64,000 nt of DNA from Pterois miles (Eukaryota; Chordata; Actinopteri; Perciformes; Scorpaenidae), in NCBI GenBank assembly GCA_947000775.1, contig CAMQGK010000239.1:124001-188000 (forward strand), in the 5' to 3' direction. Shown here one piece after another: positions 15,001 through 26,387 of this stretch. Numbering within the stretch: position 1 is the stretch's first letter; each line of letters opens with the position of its first letter. A program made the translations under genes and the position numbers. The notes below the pieces were generated by a model. The model was given only the letters and a program-made list of their open reading frames with translations. It did not search any database and had not been told where the DNA came from.

Positions 15001-18000
15001 CACTGAACTACAGCAACACTCAGTCTGAGTCTCTGTAAAAATGGAAATGAATAATGGTGTTTTATATAACCTTCAACTGATTTATGACTGAAGAAGATTG
15101 ATGTTAACCAACATCAGTATGAGACTGAACACAGGATCATGTTACATGGCTGAGTTTTTGTTATTTTGACTAATATAAACATGAGATCAGTCAAGTGTGT
15201 AAAGTGTGGAGCTGAAGGCGGTTCAGTGTGTTGAGTGGACTGCTGTGGTGCTGGAGCTTCCTCACATCAGACTGGTTGTGTGATGCTGCTGGCTTGGTGT
15301 GGTTCGGTTGTCGTCCACTCTCCGGGAAGAGTCCTGTCCTGTGAGATCAGAAACAAGTCAGGAATGTGGATCCTTCTCTTGGTCTGCTGTCAGTGTCTCC
15401 CAGACTTCAGCTATAATAATCAACTACGAAGACTAATTCATGTATAAATAAATCTGCATTGATCAGTGGTGTCACAGGTTATATGAGTCTGGAAAACATG
15501 TGTAGGCTTCATCTTTGACACTACTGAAGCTGGCTGCAGCTACATATTTACAGTGGTAACAATCTTCTTATCTAACTGTTGGCTAGAAAATCAATATGCT
15601 TATTTCCCAAAATGACAAAATGTTCCTTTAGAGTGCAGCTTACTTATGTCGGCCACGTAAACACAGGCGTTTCCTGCAGTTCTGTCCGTCTTGTGGTCCG
15701 TCATCCATCTGACCTGGTCGGGAATCAGCATTTCTTCATTGTTGTAAAGGTGTAAAGGAGCCGCTGAACTACAGCAACACTCAGTCTGAGTCTCTGTAAA
15801 AATGCAAATGAATAATGGTGTTTTATATAACCTTCAACTGATTTACTACTGAAGAAGATTCATGTTAACCAACATCAGTATGAGACTGAACACAGGATCA
15901 TGTTACATGGCTGAGTTTTTGTTATTTTGACTAATATAAACATGAGATCAGTCCAGTGTGTAAAGTGTGGAGCTGAAGGAGGTTGAGTGTGTTGAGTGGA
16001 CTGCTGTGGTGCTGGAGCTTCCTCACATCAGACTGGTTGTGTGATGCTGCTGGCTTGGTGTGGTTCGGTTGTCGTCCATTCTCTGGGAAGAGTCCTGTCC
16101 TGAGATCAGAAACAAGTCAGGAATGTGGATCCTTCTCTTGGTCTGCTGTCAGTGTCTCCCAGACTTCAGCTGCTATAATCAACTACGAAGACTAATTCAT
16201 GTATAAATAAATCTGCATTGATCAGTGGTGTCACAGGTTATACGAGTCTGCAAAACATGTGTAGGCTTCATCTTTGACAGTACTGAAGCTGGCTGCAGCT
16301 ACATATTTACAGTGGTTACAATCTTCTTGTCTAACTGTTGGCTAAAAAATCACTATGCATTTTTCCCAAAATGAGAAAATGTTCCTTTAGAGTGCAGCTT
16401 ACTTATGTCGGCCACAAAAACACAGGCGTTTCCTGCCGTTCTGTCCGTCTTGTGGTCCGTCATCCATCTGACCTGGTCGGGAATCAGCATTTCTTCATTG
16501 TTGTAAAGGAGCCGCTGAACTACAGCAACACTCAGTCTGAGTCTCTGTAAAAATGCAAATGAATAATGGTGTTTTATATAACCTTCAACTGATTTACTAC
16601 TGAAGAAGATTCATGTTAACCAACATCAGTATGAGACTGAACAACGGATCATGTTACATGGCTGAGTTTTTGTTAATTTGACTAATATAAACATGAGATC
16701 AGTCCAGTGTGTAAAGTGTGGAGCTGAAGGTGGTTCAGTGTGTTGAGTGGACTGCTGTGGTGCTGGAGCTTCCTCACATCAGACTGGTTGTGTGATGCTG
16801 CTGGCTTGGTGTGGTTCGGTTCACGTCCACTCTCCGGGAAGAGTCCTGTCCTGTGAGATCAGAAACAAGTCAGGAATGTGGATCCTTCTCTTAGTCTGCT
16901 GTCAGTGTCTCCCAGACTTCATATAAAATAATGAACTATGAGGACTAATTCATGTTGAAATAAATCTGCATTGATCAGTGGTGTCACAGGTTATATGAGT
17001 CTGGAAAACATGTGTAGGCTTCATCTTTGACACTACTGAAGCTGGCTGCAGCTACATATTTGCAGAGGTAAAAATCTTCTTGTTTAACTGTTGGCTAAAA
17101 AAATCAATATGCATATTTCCCAAAATGACAAAATGTTCCTTTAAAGTGCAGCTTACTTACGTCGGCCACGTAAACACAAGCGTTTACTGCCGTTCAGTCT
17201 GTCTTGTGGTCCGTCATCGTTCTGACCTGGTCGGGAATCAGCATTTCTTCATTGTTGTAAAGGAGCCACTGAACTACAGCAACACTCAGTCTGAGTCTCT
17301 GTAAAAATGCAAATGAATAATGGTGTTTTATATAACCTTCAACTGATTTATGACTGAAGAAGATTGATGTTAACCAACATCAGTATGAGACTGAACACAG
17401 GATCATGTTACATGGCTGAGTTTTTGTTATTTTGACTAATATAAACATGAGATCAGTCCAGTGTGTAAAGTGTGGAGCTGAAGGAGGTTCAGTGTGTTGA
17501 GTGGACTGCTGTGATGCTGGAGCTTCCTCACATCAGACTGGTTGTGTGATGCTGCTGGCTTGGTGTGGTTCGGTTGTCGTCCACTCTCCGGGAAGAGTCC
17601 TGTCCTGAGATCAGAAACAAGTCAGGAATGTGGATCCTTCTCTTGGTCTGCTGTCAGTGTCTCCCAGACTTCAGCTATAATAATCAACTACGAAGACTAA
17701 TTCATGTCGAATTAAATCTGCATTGATCAGTGGTGTCACAGGTTATATGAGTCTGGAAAACATGTGTAGGCTTCATCTTTGACACTACTGAAGCTGGCTG
17801 CAGCTACATATTTGCAGAGGTAAAAATCTTCTTGTTTAACTGTTGGCTAAAAAATCAATATGCATATTTCCCAAAATGACAAAATGTTCCTTTAAAGTGC
17901 AGCTTACTTACGTCGGCCACGTAAACACAGGCGTTTACTGCCGTTCTGTGTGTCTTGTGGTCCGTCATCCATCTGACCTGGTCGGGAATCAGCATTTCTT

Positions 18001-20610
18001 CATTGTTGTAAAGGAGCCACTGAACTACAGCAACACTCAGTCTGAGTCTCTGTAAAAATGCAAATGAATAATGGTGTTTTATATAACCTTCAACTGATTT
18101 ATGACTGAAGAAGATTGATGTTAACCAACATCAGTATGAGACTGAACACAGGATCATGTTACATGGCTGAGTTTTTGTTTTGTTGATTGATATAAACATG
18201 AGATCAGTCCAGTGTGTACAGTGTGGAGCTGAAGGTGGTTCAGTGTGTTGAGTGGACTGCTGTGGTGCTGGAGCTTCCTCACATCAGACTGGTTGTGTGA
18301 TGCTGCTGGCTTGGTGTGGTTCGGTTGTCGTCCACTCTCTGGGAAGAGTCCTGTCCTGAGATCAGAAACAAGTCAGGAATGTGGATCCTTCTCTTGGTCT
18401 GCTGTCAGTGTCTCCCAGACTTCAGCTGCTATAATCAACTACGAAGACTGATTCATGTATAAATAAATCTGCATTGATCAGTGGTGTCACAGGTTATATG
18501 AGTCTGCAAAACATGTGTAGGCTTCATCTTTGACACTACTTAAGCTGGCTGCAGCTACATATTTACAGTGGTAACAATCTTCTTGTCTAACTGTTGGCTA
18601 AAAAATCAATATGCATTTTTCCCAAAATGACAAAATGTTCCTTTAATGTGCAGCTCACTTAGCTAGTCCACGAAAACACAGGCGTTTCCGTCCGTTCTGT
18701 CCGTCTTGTGGTCCGTCATCCATCTGACCTGGTCGGGAATCAGCATATCTTCATTGTTGTAAAAGAGCCGCTGAAATACAGCAACACTCAGTCCGAGTCT
18801 CTGCAAAAATACAAATAAATAATGGTGTTTTATATAACCTTCAACTGATTTACTACTTTAGAAGATTCATGTTAACCAACATCAATATGAGACTGAACAC
18901 AGGATCATGTTACATGGCTGAGTTTTTGTTATTTTGACTAATATAAACATGACATCAGTTCATTGTGTAAAGTGTGGAGCTGAAGGTGGTTCAGTGTGTT
19001 GAGTGGACTGCTGTGGTGCTGGAGCTTCCTCACATCAGACTGGTTGTGTGATGCTGCTGGCTTGGTGTGGTTCGGTTCAGGTCCACTCTCTGGGAAGAGT
19101 CCTGTCCTGTGAGATCAGAAACAAGTCAGAAATGTGGATCCTTCTCTTGGTCTGCTGTCAGTGTCTCCCAGACTTCAGCTATAATAATCAACTACGAAGA
19201 CTAATTCATGTATAAATAAATCTGCATTGATCAGTGGTGTCACAGGTTATATGAGTTTGGAAAACATGTGTAGGCTTCATCTTTGACACTACTGAAGCTG
19301 GCTGCAGCTACATATTTACAGTGGTAACAATCTTCTTATCTAACTGTTGGCTAGAAAATCAATATCCATATTTCCCAAAATGACAAAATGTTCCTTTAGA
19401 GTGCAGCTTACTTATGTCGGCCACGTAAACACAGGCGTTTCCTGCCGTTCTGTCCGTCTTGTGGTCCGTCATCCATCTGACCTGGTCGGGAATCAGCATT
19501 TCTTCATTGTTGTAAAGGTGTAAAGGAGCTTCTGAACTACAGCAACACTCAGTCTGAGTCTCTGCAAAAATACAAATAAATAATGGTGTTTTATATAACC
19601 TTCAACTGATTTATGACTGAAGAAGATTCATGTTAACCAACATCAGTATGAGACTGAACACAGGATCATGTTACATGGCTGAGTTTTTGTTAATTTGACT
19701 ATTATAAACATGAGATCAGTCCAGTGTGTACAGTGTGGAGCTGAAGGCGGTTGAGTGTGTTGAGTGGACTGCTGTGGTGCTGGAGCTTCCTCACATCAGA
19801 CTGGTTGTGTGATGCTGCTGGCTTGCTGTGGTTCGGTTCACATCCACTCTCCGGGAAGAGTCCTGTCCTGTGAGATCAGAAACAAGTCAGGAATGTGGAT
19901 CCTTCTCTTGGTCTGCTGTCAGTGTCTCCCAGACTTCAGCTATAATAATCAACTACGAAGACTAATTCAAGTCGAAATAAATCTGCATTGATCAGTGTTG
20001 TCACAGGTTATATGAGTCTGGAAAACATGTGTAGGCTTCATCTTTGACACTACTGAAGCTGGCTGCAGCTACATATTTGCAGAGGTAAAAATCTTCTTGT
20101 TTAACTGTTGGCTAAAAAAATCAATATGCATATTTCCCAAAATGACAAAATGTTCCTTTAAAGTGCAGCTTACTTACCTAGTCCACGAAAACACAGGCGT
20201 TTACTGCCGTTCTGTCTGTCTTGTGGTCCGTCATCCATCTGACCTGGTCGGGAATCAGCATTTCTTCATTGTTGTAAAGGAGCCACTGAACTACAGCAAC
20301 ACTGAGTCTGAGTCTCTGTAAAAATACAAATAAATAATCGTGTTTTATATAATCTTCAACTGATTTACTACTGAAGAAGATTCATGTTAACCAACATCAG
20401 TATGAGACTGAACACAGGATCATGTTACATGGCTGAGTTTTTGGTATTTTGACTAATATAAACATGAGATCAGTCCAGTGTGTAAAGTGTGGAGCTGAAG
20501 GCAGTTCAGTGTGTTGAGTGGACTGCTGTGGTGCTGGAGCTTCCTCACATCACACTGGTTGTGTGATGCTGCTGGCTTGGTGTGGTTCGGTTCAAGTCCA
20601 CTCTCCGGGA
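1..20610 (-). repeat. Gene-derived ~755-bp satellite array, 27 complete units plus partial
   Basis: Tandem units begin at 1, 763, 1513, 2265, 3018, 3770, 4532, 5294, 6046, 6800, 7553, 8308, 9068, 9829, 10580, 11333, 12095, 12847, 13603, 14365, 15116, 15877, 16628, 17381, 18132, 18884, 19646 and 20398, marked by CAGTATGAGACTGAAC or close variants. Unit lengths fall into two classes, 750-756 and 760-762 bp. Most of the difference is an 8-bp duplication, GTAAAGGTGTAAAGGAG against GTAAAGGAG. The exon-like content reads on the minus strand: block A (opposite the CTTACTTA...GTCCGTCATCCATCTGACC region) and block B (opposite the GGACTGCTGTGGTGCTGGAGC region). Forward-strand reading frames of 60-75 codons recur in every unit, but they are antisense to these blocks and I do not call them genes. 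The array starts outside the window, so its true length is unknown. Confidence 0.95.
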
Positions 20611-20750
20611 TGTCGATCCTTCTCTTAGTCTGTGCCTGACTTTTCTTTACTTCTTCACACTTTTTGCTCTCCCCCCATATGAGTTGTGTGAAACCAAACC
20701 CACACAACCTAATGTGTGATACAGGAGATATGAGTGGGTTGTGGGGATAA

Positions 20751-20803
20751 CTGAATTTCCCCACTGTGGGACCAATAAAGGAATATCTTCTTCTTCTTCT
20801 TCT
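20751..20803 (+). mobile_element. Short 5'-truncated SINE/LINE tail insertion, left arm only
   Basis: This is the tail CTGAATTTCCCCACTGTGGG, then AATAAAGGAATAT and a (CTT)n end. The mirror arm at about 62,596-62,606 reads straight through (GGGGATAATTAATCAC in reverse complement), so it is an empty site. The target duplication is at most 2-3 bp. The tail is the same as that of the SINE at 27,556. Confidence 0.85.
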
Positions 20804-21323
20804 AATTAATCACATGCATTTCCATTTCATCTGCGTTGACCACTGCACGGTCTCTCTGCAGCAGTTTAACCTTGTGACAGGGGTCACTAACTAAAGAGTG
20901 ATGCCTGCTGACTTGAACTGATCTGCCACTCAGCCTTTAATTTTTAACATTTCCCTCCAATGCATCCAGATCTTATCTTATCTTATCTTAAATAGGTTGA
21001 CGCCGGGGGAACTGTAACCCAACCTCTCTACATTAGACCAGAGGCTCTGTCACCATAACGCCTTCCATGACTCACCCCGGACTACACCTGAGGGCAACTA
21101 CTGGGTCACGGATGGGAAATCATTGCATCTAATTTGGAAATAGGAAGTAGTGGCTGTATTGGTCATGTTATCTGTGTGTTTATCCTCTTATTGTGTGTGA
21201 AATCAAAATGTCAAACTAGTAATGGAACTTCAGTCTGATTGGGAGTGCACACATTTAGAGGAGCTGGCAGCACTCCTCCTTTTTTACTTTAATATTATTC
21301 TGCTTCACATTTACATTCATAAT

Positions 21324-21411
21324 ATATATATGTACTGTGTGAACAACAGAGTGTAAAACTGAATTTCCCCACTGTGGGACTAATAAAGGAATATCTTCTT
21401 CTTCTTCTTCT
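21324..21411 (+). mobile_element. Second truncated SINE insertion, left arm only
   Basis: The inserted piece starts near TATATGTACTGTGTGAACAA, includes the CCCCACTGTGGG tail and ends in (CTT)n. The mirror arm at about 62,080-62,090 reads CATTCATAATAAATGG, an empty site. A 3-bp AAT flanks the insertion. This copy keeps more of the SINE body than the one at 20,751. Confidence 0.85.
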
Positions 21412-21977
21412 AATAAATGGTTTTCTGTACTTTATCGCCATTCTATTTATTTGAGTAGTTACTTGTAGTGTTGCCAAAAATATCAAAGTACCGAGACATA
21501 TCAATACTGAGCGGTTTTAATTCTCATTTTCCCCAGTATCAATACACAGGTACCCTTTCTACTCTCTCTTCTCTCCGACAATGCGTTGACACACATTCTG
21601 CTATTTATCCTTCAATAAAAGTCACAACTTTTATGCTGTCATTTTTTTCAAGGTCTTGTATTGAGGTTAGACATTCCAGTATCATGACAAAATTATTACA
21701 AAAGTCAGGCTGCCTTGGCCTCGGCAGCTTCAGTTTGAAGCTGTCTTACCGTATGGAAATGCAATACTAAATCATACAAAATAGCCCTTTAGAGAAGACT
21801 ATCCCTCATCAGAGTATTTCCACCACCAGACCTCCTCCCACCACTACAACCATCAACAGGAGTCAATTGAAAAGATCTCCTCTCCAGATGTTTCACCACA
21901 TTTGGATCTTGTATACACATCAACACAGCAGCGTTAACGCAGTAAGTAATGACAAATGTCAAAGTTGAGAAACTCAC

Positions 21978-22004
21978 TTGTAGCTCGCTGTTATTGGCCA
22001 TCAT
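21978..22004 (-). CDS. Possible first coding exon (MMANNSELQ), left-arm copy
   Basis: An ATGATGGCC start is followed by nine codons and a consensus donor, CAA|GTGAGT. The mirror copy at 61,463-61,489 keeps the donor and differs by one residue (NNN for NNS). It lies just downstream of the CpG-rich promoter-like block on the same strand, so it could be the start of a gene whose other exons are absent from the arm. I do not recognise the peptide. It could also be chance. Confidence 0.3.
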
Positions 22005-22079
22005 GAGCCGCGCAGACAGCCAATTAGATGGCGACGCCAGGTGACTTCTACTAATGTTTGTCTCACTTTACAGCCGTCA

Positions 22080-22590
22080 GATCATTGTTGAAATTACAGC
22101 TGAACTCCTCCGGGATTAAATACAAACAGTCCCAGCGTTAGATGTCCTGTAAGATAAAAACAAACACGCAACAGCCCCGGAGAATGTGCAGTTTGACGCA
22201 CAGAGTTGCACCAAAAGCAAATGAATCAAGTGTGACAGAGCAACAGGTGAGCAGAGGAGCGAGGAGGAGACCATCACCTCCTGGCAGCAGGATATCAACT
22301 CTTGGACTCTGGTCTGCATCACGCAGTGCAGTCTGTCCTGTAGTAGTCTGAGAGCGACCGCTGCTGCGGGCTGTCTTCTCATGCTCAGGGAGGAAAACAC
22401 TGGGAGGAAACCCGAAACCCGCCAGGATTCACCACCGCACTCTGCTCGGACTATTACTGGAAACTGAGGCCATCTTCCCCGCGGCGGTGCACTCCTGCTC
22501 GGCTCTGCGGAAAGCTGGGAGCCGGTGTGTGATGCTGGAGAGGAGGGGACAGCTGTTAAGTCACTTTAGAAAGAAAGAAAGTAACTTCCG
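22080..22590 (-). promoter_or_regulatory. CpG-rich promoter-like block, left-arm copy
   Basis: This is the only strongly GC- and CpG-rich stretch in the arm. It contains an ETS-type ACTTCCGGTT motif near 22,583-22,592 and GGGGAAGATGGCC near 22,470 on the minus strand, a common context for a housekeeping first exon. A short frame from ATG at 22,382 (minus; begins MRRQPAAAVALRLLQDR) stays open about 88 codons but may be 5' UTR. The AAGATGGCC frame stops after 14 codons. The downstream gene is not in the arm, so this may be an orphaned promoter copied with the duplication. Confidence 0.5.
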
Positions 22591-23067
22591 GTTACTGACT
22601 TCAAAATAAAGGTTGCATTATTTGTCGACGTATTGCGCTAATTCGTGTTTTGCCACTGAAATTGGACAGAAAATAATTTTAAAATGCGTTTTTATAATTA
22701 CTGTGGTGTAAAAGTACAAACTAACAGTTGGTTAGCGAGCAGGCTAACGTTGCACCACGGAGAATCCTCATGAAAAGGAAGCAGAAACAAGCTAAAACAT
22801 TAGCTAGCTAACATTAGCTATCGTGTGCTAAACAAGTTAACAACACATTACTCGCGGTCAGTATTGTCACAGAAGCATTTCCTGTGGTAACGTTACCCTT
22901 TAACCTACAACATACACAGTTTTTACCGGCAAAAAAACGAATTATTGCACTATTTAAACAGAGCTAAACACAGACTGACAGACTTACCTTACTGTACAGG
23001 ACCACGTTAGCTAACGAGTGTAGTTTGGAGCAAACCCCTCAATTTTACAGGGAGAGGGAGCTCCTTG

Positions 23068-23179
<112 letters not shown>

Positions 23180-23604
23180 GAGAGCGACAGGAAATGAGTT
23201 GGCATTTAGCACTTCCGTTTCCGGTTTTTGAATGGGGGGGTTTAGTTAGAAGCATTACACAGGTCTGCTGTTTACACAAATTTAAGAGATTTTATTTTTT
23301 TATGATATAAAATACATCAGTAGTGGCTAAAAGAGATTAATTACAAAACGTCATCACGCCAACTTGTAGTTTGTTTATAGCGTAACATTAGCTTTTTCAC
23401 ACTTGAAAAATCATAAAAGTGATGTTCATTTGGGAAGATTATGTTTGCTGAAATAAATGTACAAGTTTCACAAACATTTGTTTGCCGCAGAGATTGTTTG
23501 TTGAGGGAATCAGGGCGATGCTAACCTCCTGGTTGGCCTATAAAAATCGGTCGTCCTTGCAGCATCTGTCAGGGTTAAAGGGTTGCACTGACATAAAACA
23601 GGGT

Positions 23605-24015
23605 AGGTTCAGGTTGAGGTAGGGTGAAACACATCGATGGGAGACAGTACTCAACACAACATCTGTTACACTGTTAAACAAGTAGTTATTTACAATAACC
23701 AGTGTGTGAATAGGAAAATGGGAGTAAGTTTGTAAAGCATTTTGCATAAACACTGTAAGCTGTAGATGCATTCTCAATATCTTTATTGTATCTGTATCTG
23801 TACTTTCAGATACAACCACTGCCGCTTACACACTTAAACAGCGTTAAAAGTCAGAATTTTTGCACTTACACATCCTCGCTGGATATTTTAAAAACAATTG
23901 GCTGTCATTTGTGCTGTAACAACTGATAATAATAATAATAAAAAAATCTTTATTTTGAAATCACCATATTTCTTCCTGTGCTGTTATTGTGGCTTTCTCT
24001 ATCCGGCTTGGGGGG
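23605..24015. other. ~400-bp block present in the left arm only
   Basis: The arms match up to TGCACTGACATAAAA on one side and GTGCTAAAATCAGCGG on the other. Between these the right arm has about 25 bp of T/A-rich sequence (59,880-59,907) and the left arm about 400 bp. No coding potential or terminal repeats are evident, so I cannot say whether it is an insertion here or a deletion in the other arm. Confidence 0.75.
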
Positions 24016-24074
24016 AGTCCTGTGCTAAAATCAGCGGTGGGCCCTTCTTTCATGTGTAAAATTGGAGGAGTAAG

Positions 24075-24870
24075 ATAAGATAAGATAAGATAAGATGAAC
24101 CTTTATTAATCCCCGGAGGGAAATCGGGTGTCATCGCAGCAGCAACAACAGTACAGATGAATACAATAAGTAAAAAGTAAAAGAGAAGGTGCAATGAAGG
24201 AAAAGAAGGTGCAATGAAGGAAACTGGCAATAAAATAAATAAGATAAGTAAAACAGTAATAAGTAAAGTGCAGCAGATGGGTGGGTATTGCATATGCATA
24301 GCATAGCATCATGGTTAACAGGAACGGTGACAGCACAGTTCCCTGGGGAGCACCGATGTTGCTCACCAGCACGTCAGACAGGCTGCCCTGCAGTCTGACA
24401 TACTGTGGTCTGCTGGTGAGGTAGTCCGTAATCCAGTCCACCAGGTCGTGGTCTACCTGCATAGCTGAGAGCTTCTCAGCTAGCCGGTGCGGTTGGACTG
24501 TGTTGAATGCACTGGAGAAGTCGAAGAACATGATTCTCACTGTGCTCTGCGGCTTCTCCGGGTGCGTGTAGGCTCTGTGGAGCATGTAGATGATGGCGTC
24601 GTCCACGCCAATGTTTGCCTGGTATGCAAACTGTAGGGGGTCCAGGGAGTCGCTCACCAGGGGCCTGAGGTGCTGCAGGGCCAGTCTCTCCAAGATCTTC
24701 ATGACGTGTAATGTCAGAGCGACTGGCCTGTGGTCATTGGGGGTGCTAGGGAGTCCTTTCTTGAGCACTGGGACGATGCAGGAGGTCTTCCAGAGTTGTG
24801 GTACCTTCTTCAGCCTGAGAGATGGATGAATGAAGGCCTTATGGCCACTAGAAGAATTTGCCATGTATAA
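24075..24870 (-). mobile_element. Internally deleted CR1/L2-type LINE, reverse transcriptase fragment (left copy)
   Basis: The minus frame 24,864-24,106 has the non-LTR RT blocks VPQLWKTSCIVPVLKKG, HRPVALT, FFDFSSAFNTVQP and GAPQGTVLSPFLL. It then runs directly into 3' UTR-like sequence ending ATTAATAAAGGTTCATC plus (TTATC)n. The catalytic F-x-DD box and everything after it are missing, and so is the endonuclease, so the element is dead. FDFSSAFN is typical of CR1/L2/Rex1-like fish LINEs. The mirror copy is at 59,034-59,849. Confidence 0.85.
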
Positions 24871-25149
24871 GACGGCTTCAGCAACAATATGACCTCTGTA
24901 TCACTGGATTCTCTCAGAGACGAACGCCCTGAATCATACGCAGGGAGAACAAATTTACTAACTTCCTCCCTCATGTATTCATTACACTGTCAACAGTGCT
25001 TGAAGTGGAAAAAAATAAATGCCAGTACTTTTTTTTTTTCACATGTTGGCACGTGTACCGGCCGGTATCAGTAATCTCTGGCAACGCCTTCCTATTAATT
25101 CATTAAGCCTGTTACAGTGTCAGTCATAATCAGCTGTGGTTTTATTACT

Positions 25150-25560
25150 ATATTATTATTAATAATGTCGATCGATTAAAAAGATTCAATCGCAATCAGT
25201 TACGATTGCCCATTTAAAACTCTTTTCAAAATGGGAGTGGACAAGTATGCCGCTTTAAGTACTGCATTTAGCATAAAAAAATATGCTCAAATCATAACAT
25301 GGCAAACTCAAGCTCAACAGTCTCGTGGGTACCCATAGAACCCATTTTCATTTACATACCTTGAGGTCAGAGGTCACGGGACACGTCTGAAAATGGCCAT
25401 GACAGCTTTTCCTTGCCAACATTTAGGGCAAGTTTGGAGCGTTCTTTAACCTCATTTGCGACACGTAGGTGTGACATGGTTGGTAGGAATCCTTAGGTTT
25501 TTGTAGTTTCATATGATGCATGTAGCTTCGCCTGAAACTCACAAGTTATATAAAATAACA
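25150..25560 (+). repeat. Dispersed teleost repeat (CTCGTGGGTACCCATAGAACC family)
   Basis: It contains CTCGTGGGTACCCATAGAACC-type, GAGGTCAGAGGTCACGGG and AATGGCCATGACAGC segments. These recur in the mirror arm (58,330-58,720) and, diverged and in reverse orientation, at about 31,895-32,100 in the spacer, so this is a dispersed repeat. It is non-coding and I cannot name the family. Confidence 0.65.
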
Positions 25561-25659
25561 CTTGTTCATGTTTTTTGTAACCTGACCAAGAAAATATGAG
25601 ATGGTAATGATAGGTCTAAGCCATATATATAAATATAGATATATACATACTTCTATCTA

Positions 25660-26260
25660 CTACATCTCAGAGGTAAATACTGTACTTTTTACTCCACTAC
25701 ATTTATCTGACAGCTTTAGTTACTTTACAGTTTAGGTTTCCTTCCTGTCCACTGAAAACCACATAACTCCAGATGTGCTGATTTTTTAATGTTTGAGATA
25801 AACTGAAGGATGACGTGTCCCTTTATGTGTTGAATAAATTTTCCTCCTTCTTGAGCTAAATAAACTCATTAAAAACCCTCTTAGATCAGCTGGAACGATG
25901 CTACAAACATATGTTCTTATAGCCTATGATGCATTGCTGTAAATTAAATTACCCAACAAGATATGAAAGAGTAAAAATTAGCACAAAGTTAAACATCTAC
26001 AGCAGTAAAATACAACATAAGCATTAATGCAGCAGTAATATTAATCCAGAAACATCAGATGTAATAGTAAAACACTGACAGGGAACATTTTACTGCTGAA
26101 TGGGTACTTTTACTTTAAGTACTTTAAGTATATTTTGCTGAAATACTACATTAGATACTTTTGCTTGATTTGACTGCCAGACATTTAGTTGTAGTGGATT
26201 ATTTATAAGAGTCAGCCCTATTACTAAAGTAAAGGATCTAAATATTTATTCCACCATTGT
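25660..26260 (+). repeat. Dispersed teleost repeat (TACTTTTACTCCACTACATTT-like)
   Basis: The AAATACTGTACTTTTTACTCC start, the AAGTACTTTAAGTATATTTTG segment and the ATTCCACCATTGTG end match a dispersed repeat I recognise from fish genomes. The mirror copy is at about 57,640-58,230. A short piece of the same theme occurs near 27,010. It is non-coding. Confidence 0.6.
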
Positions 26261-26387
26261 GTGTGATGGAGGAGGAATTACATGTGTTGTTGTTGTTGTT
26301 ATAAATATATATATACTTGTATATATCAGCTTCTTGAAACAGGCTCCTGGTGACAAAGTTGTTCGAGCGTCTACACCTTGAATGTAA

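Noticed and set aside
1..20610. CRISPR array or bacterial repeat system
   Set aside because: The period is ~755 bp with no short-repeat/spacer pattern, and the setting is a vertebrate genome.
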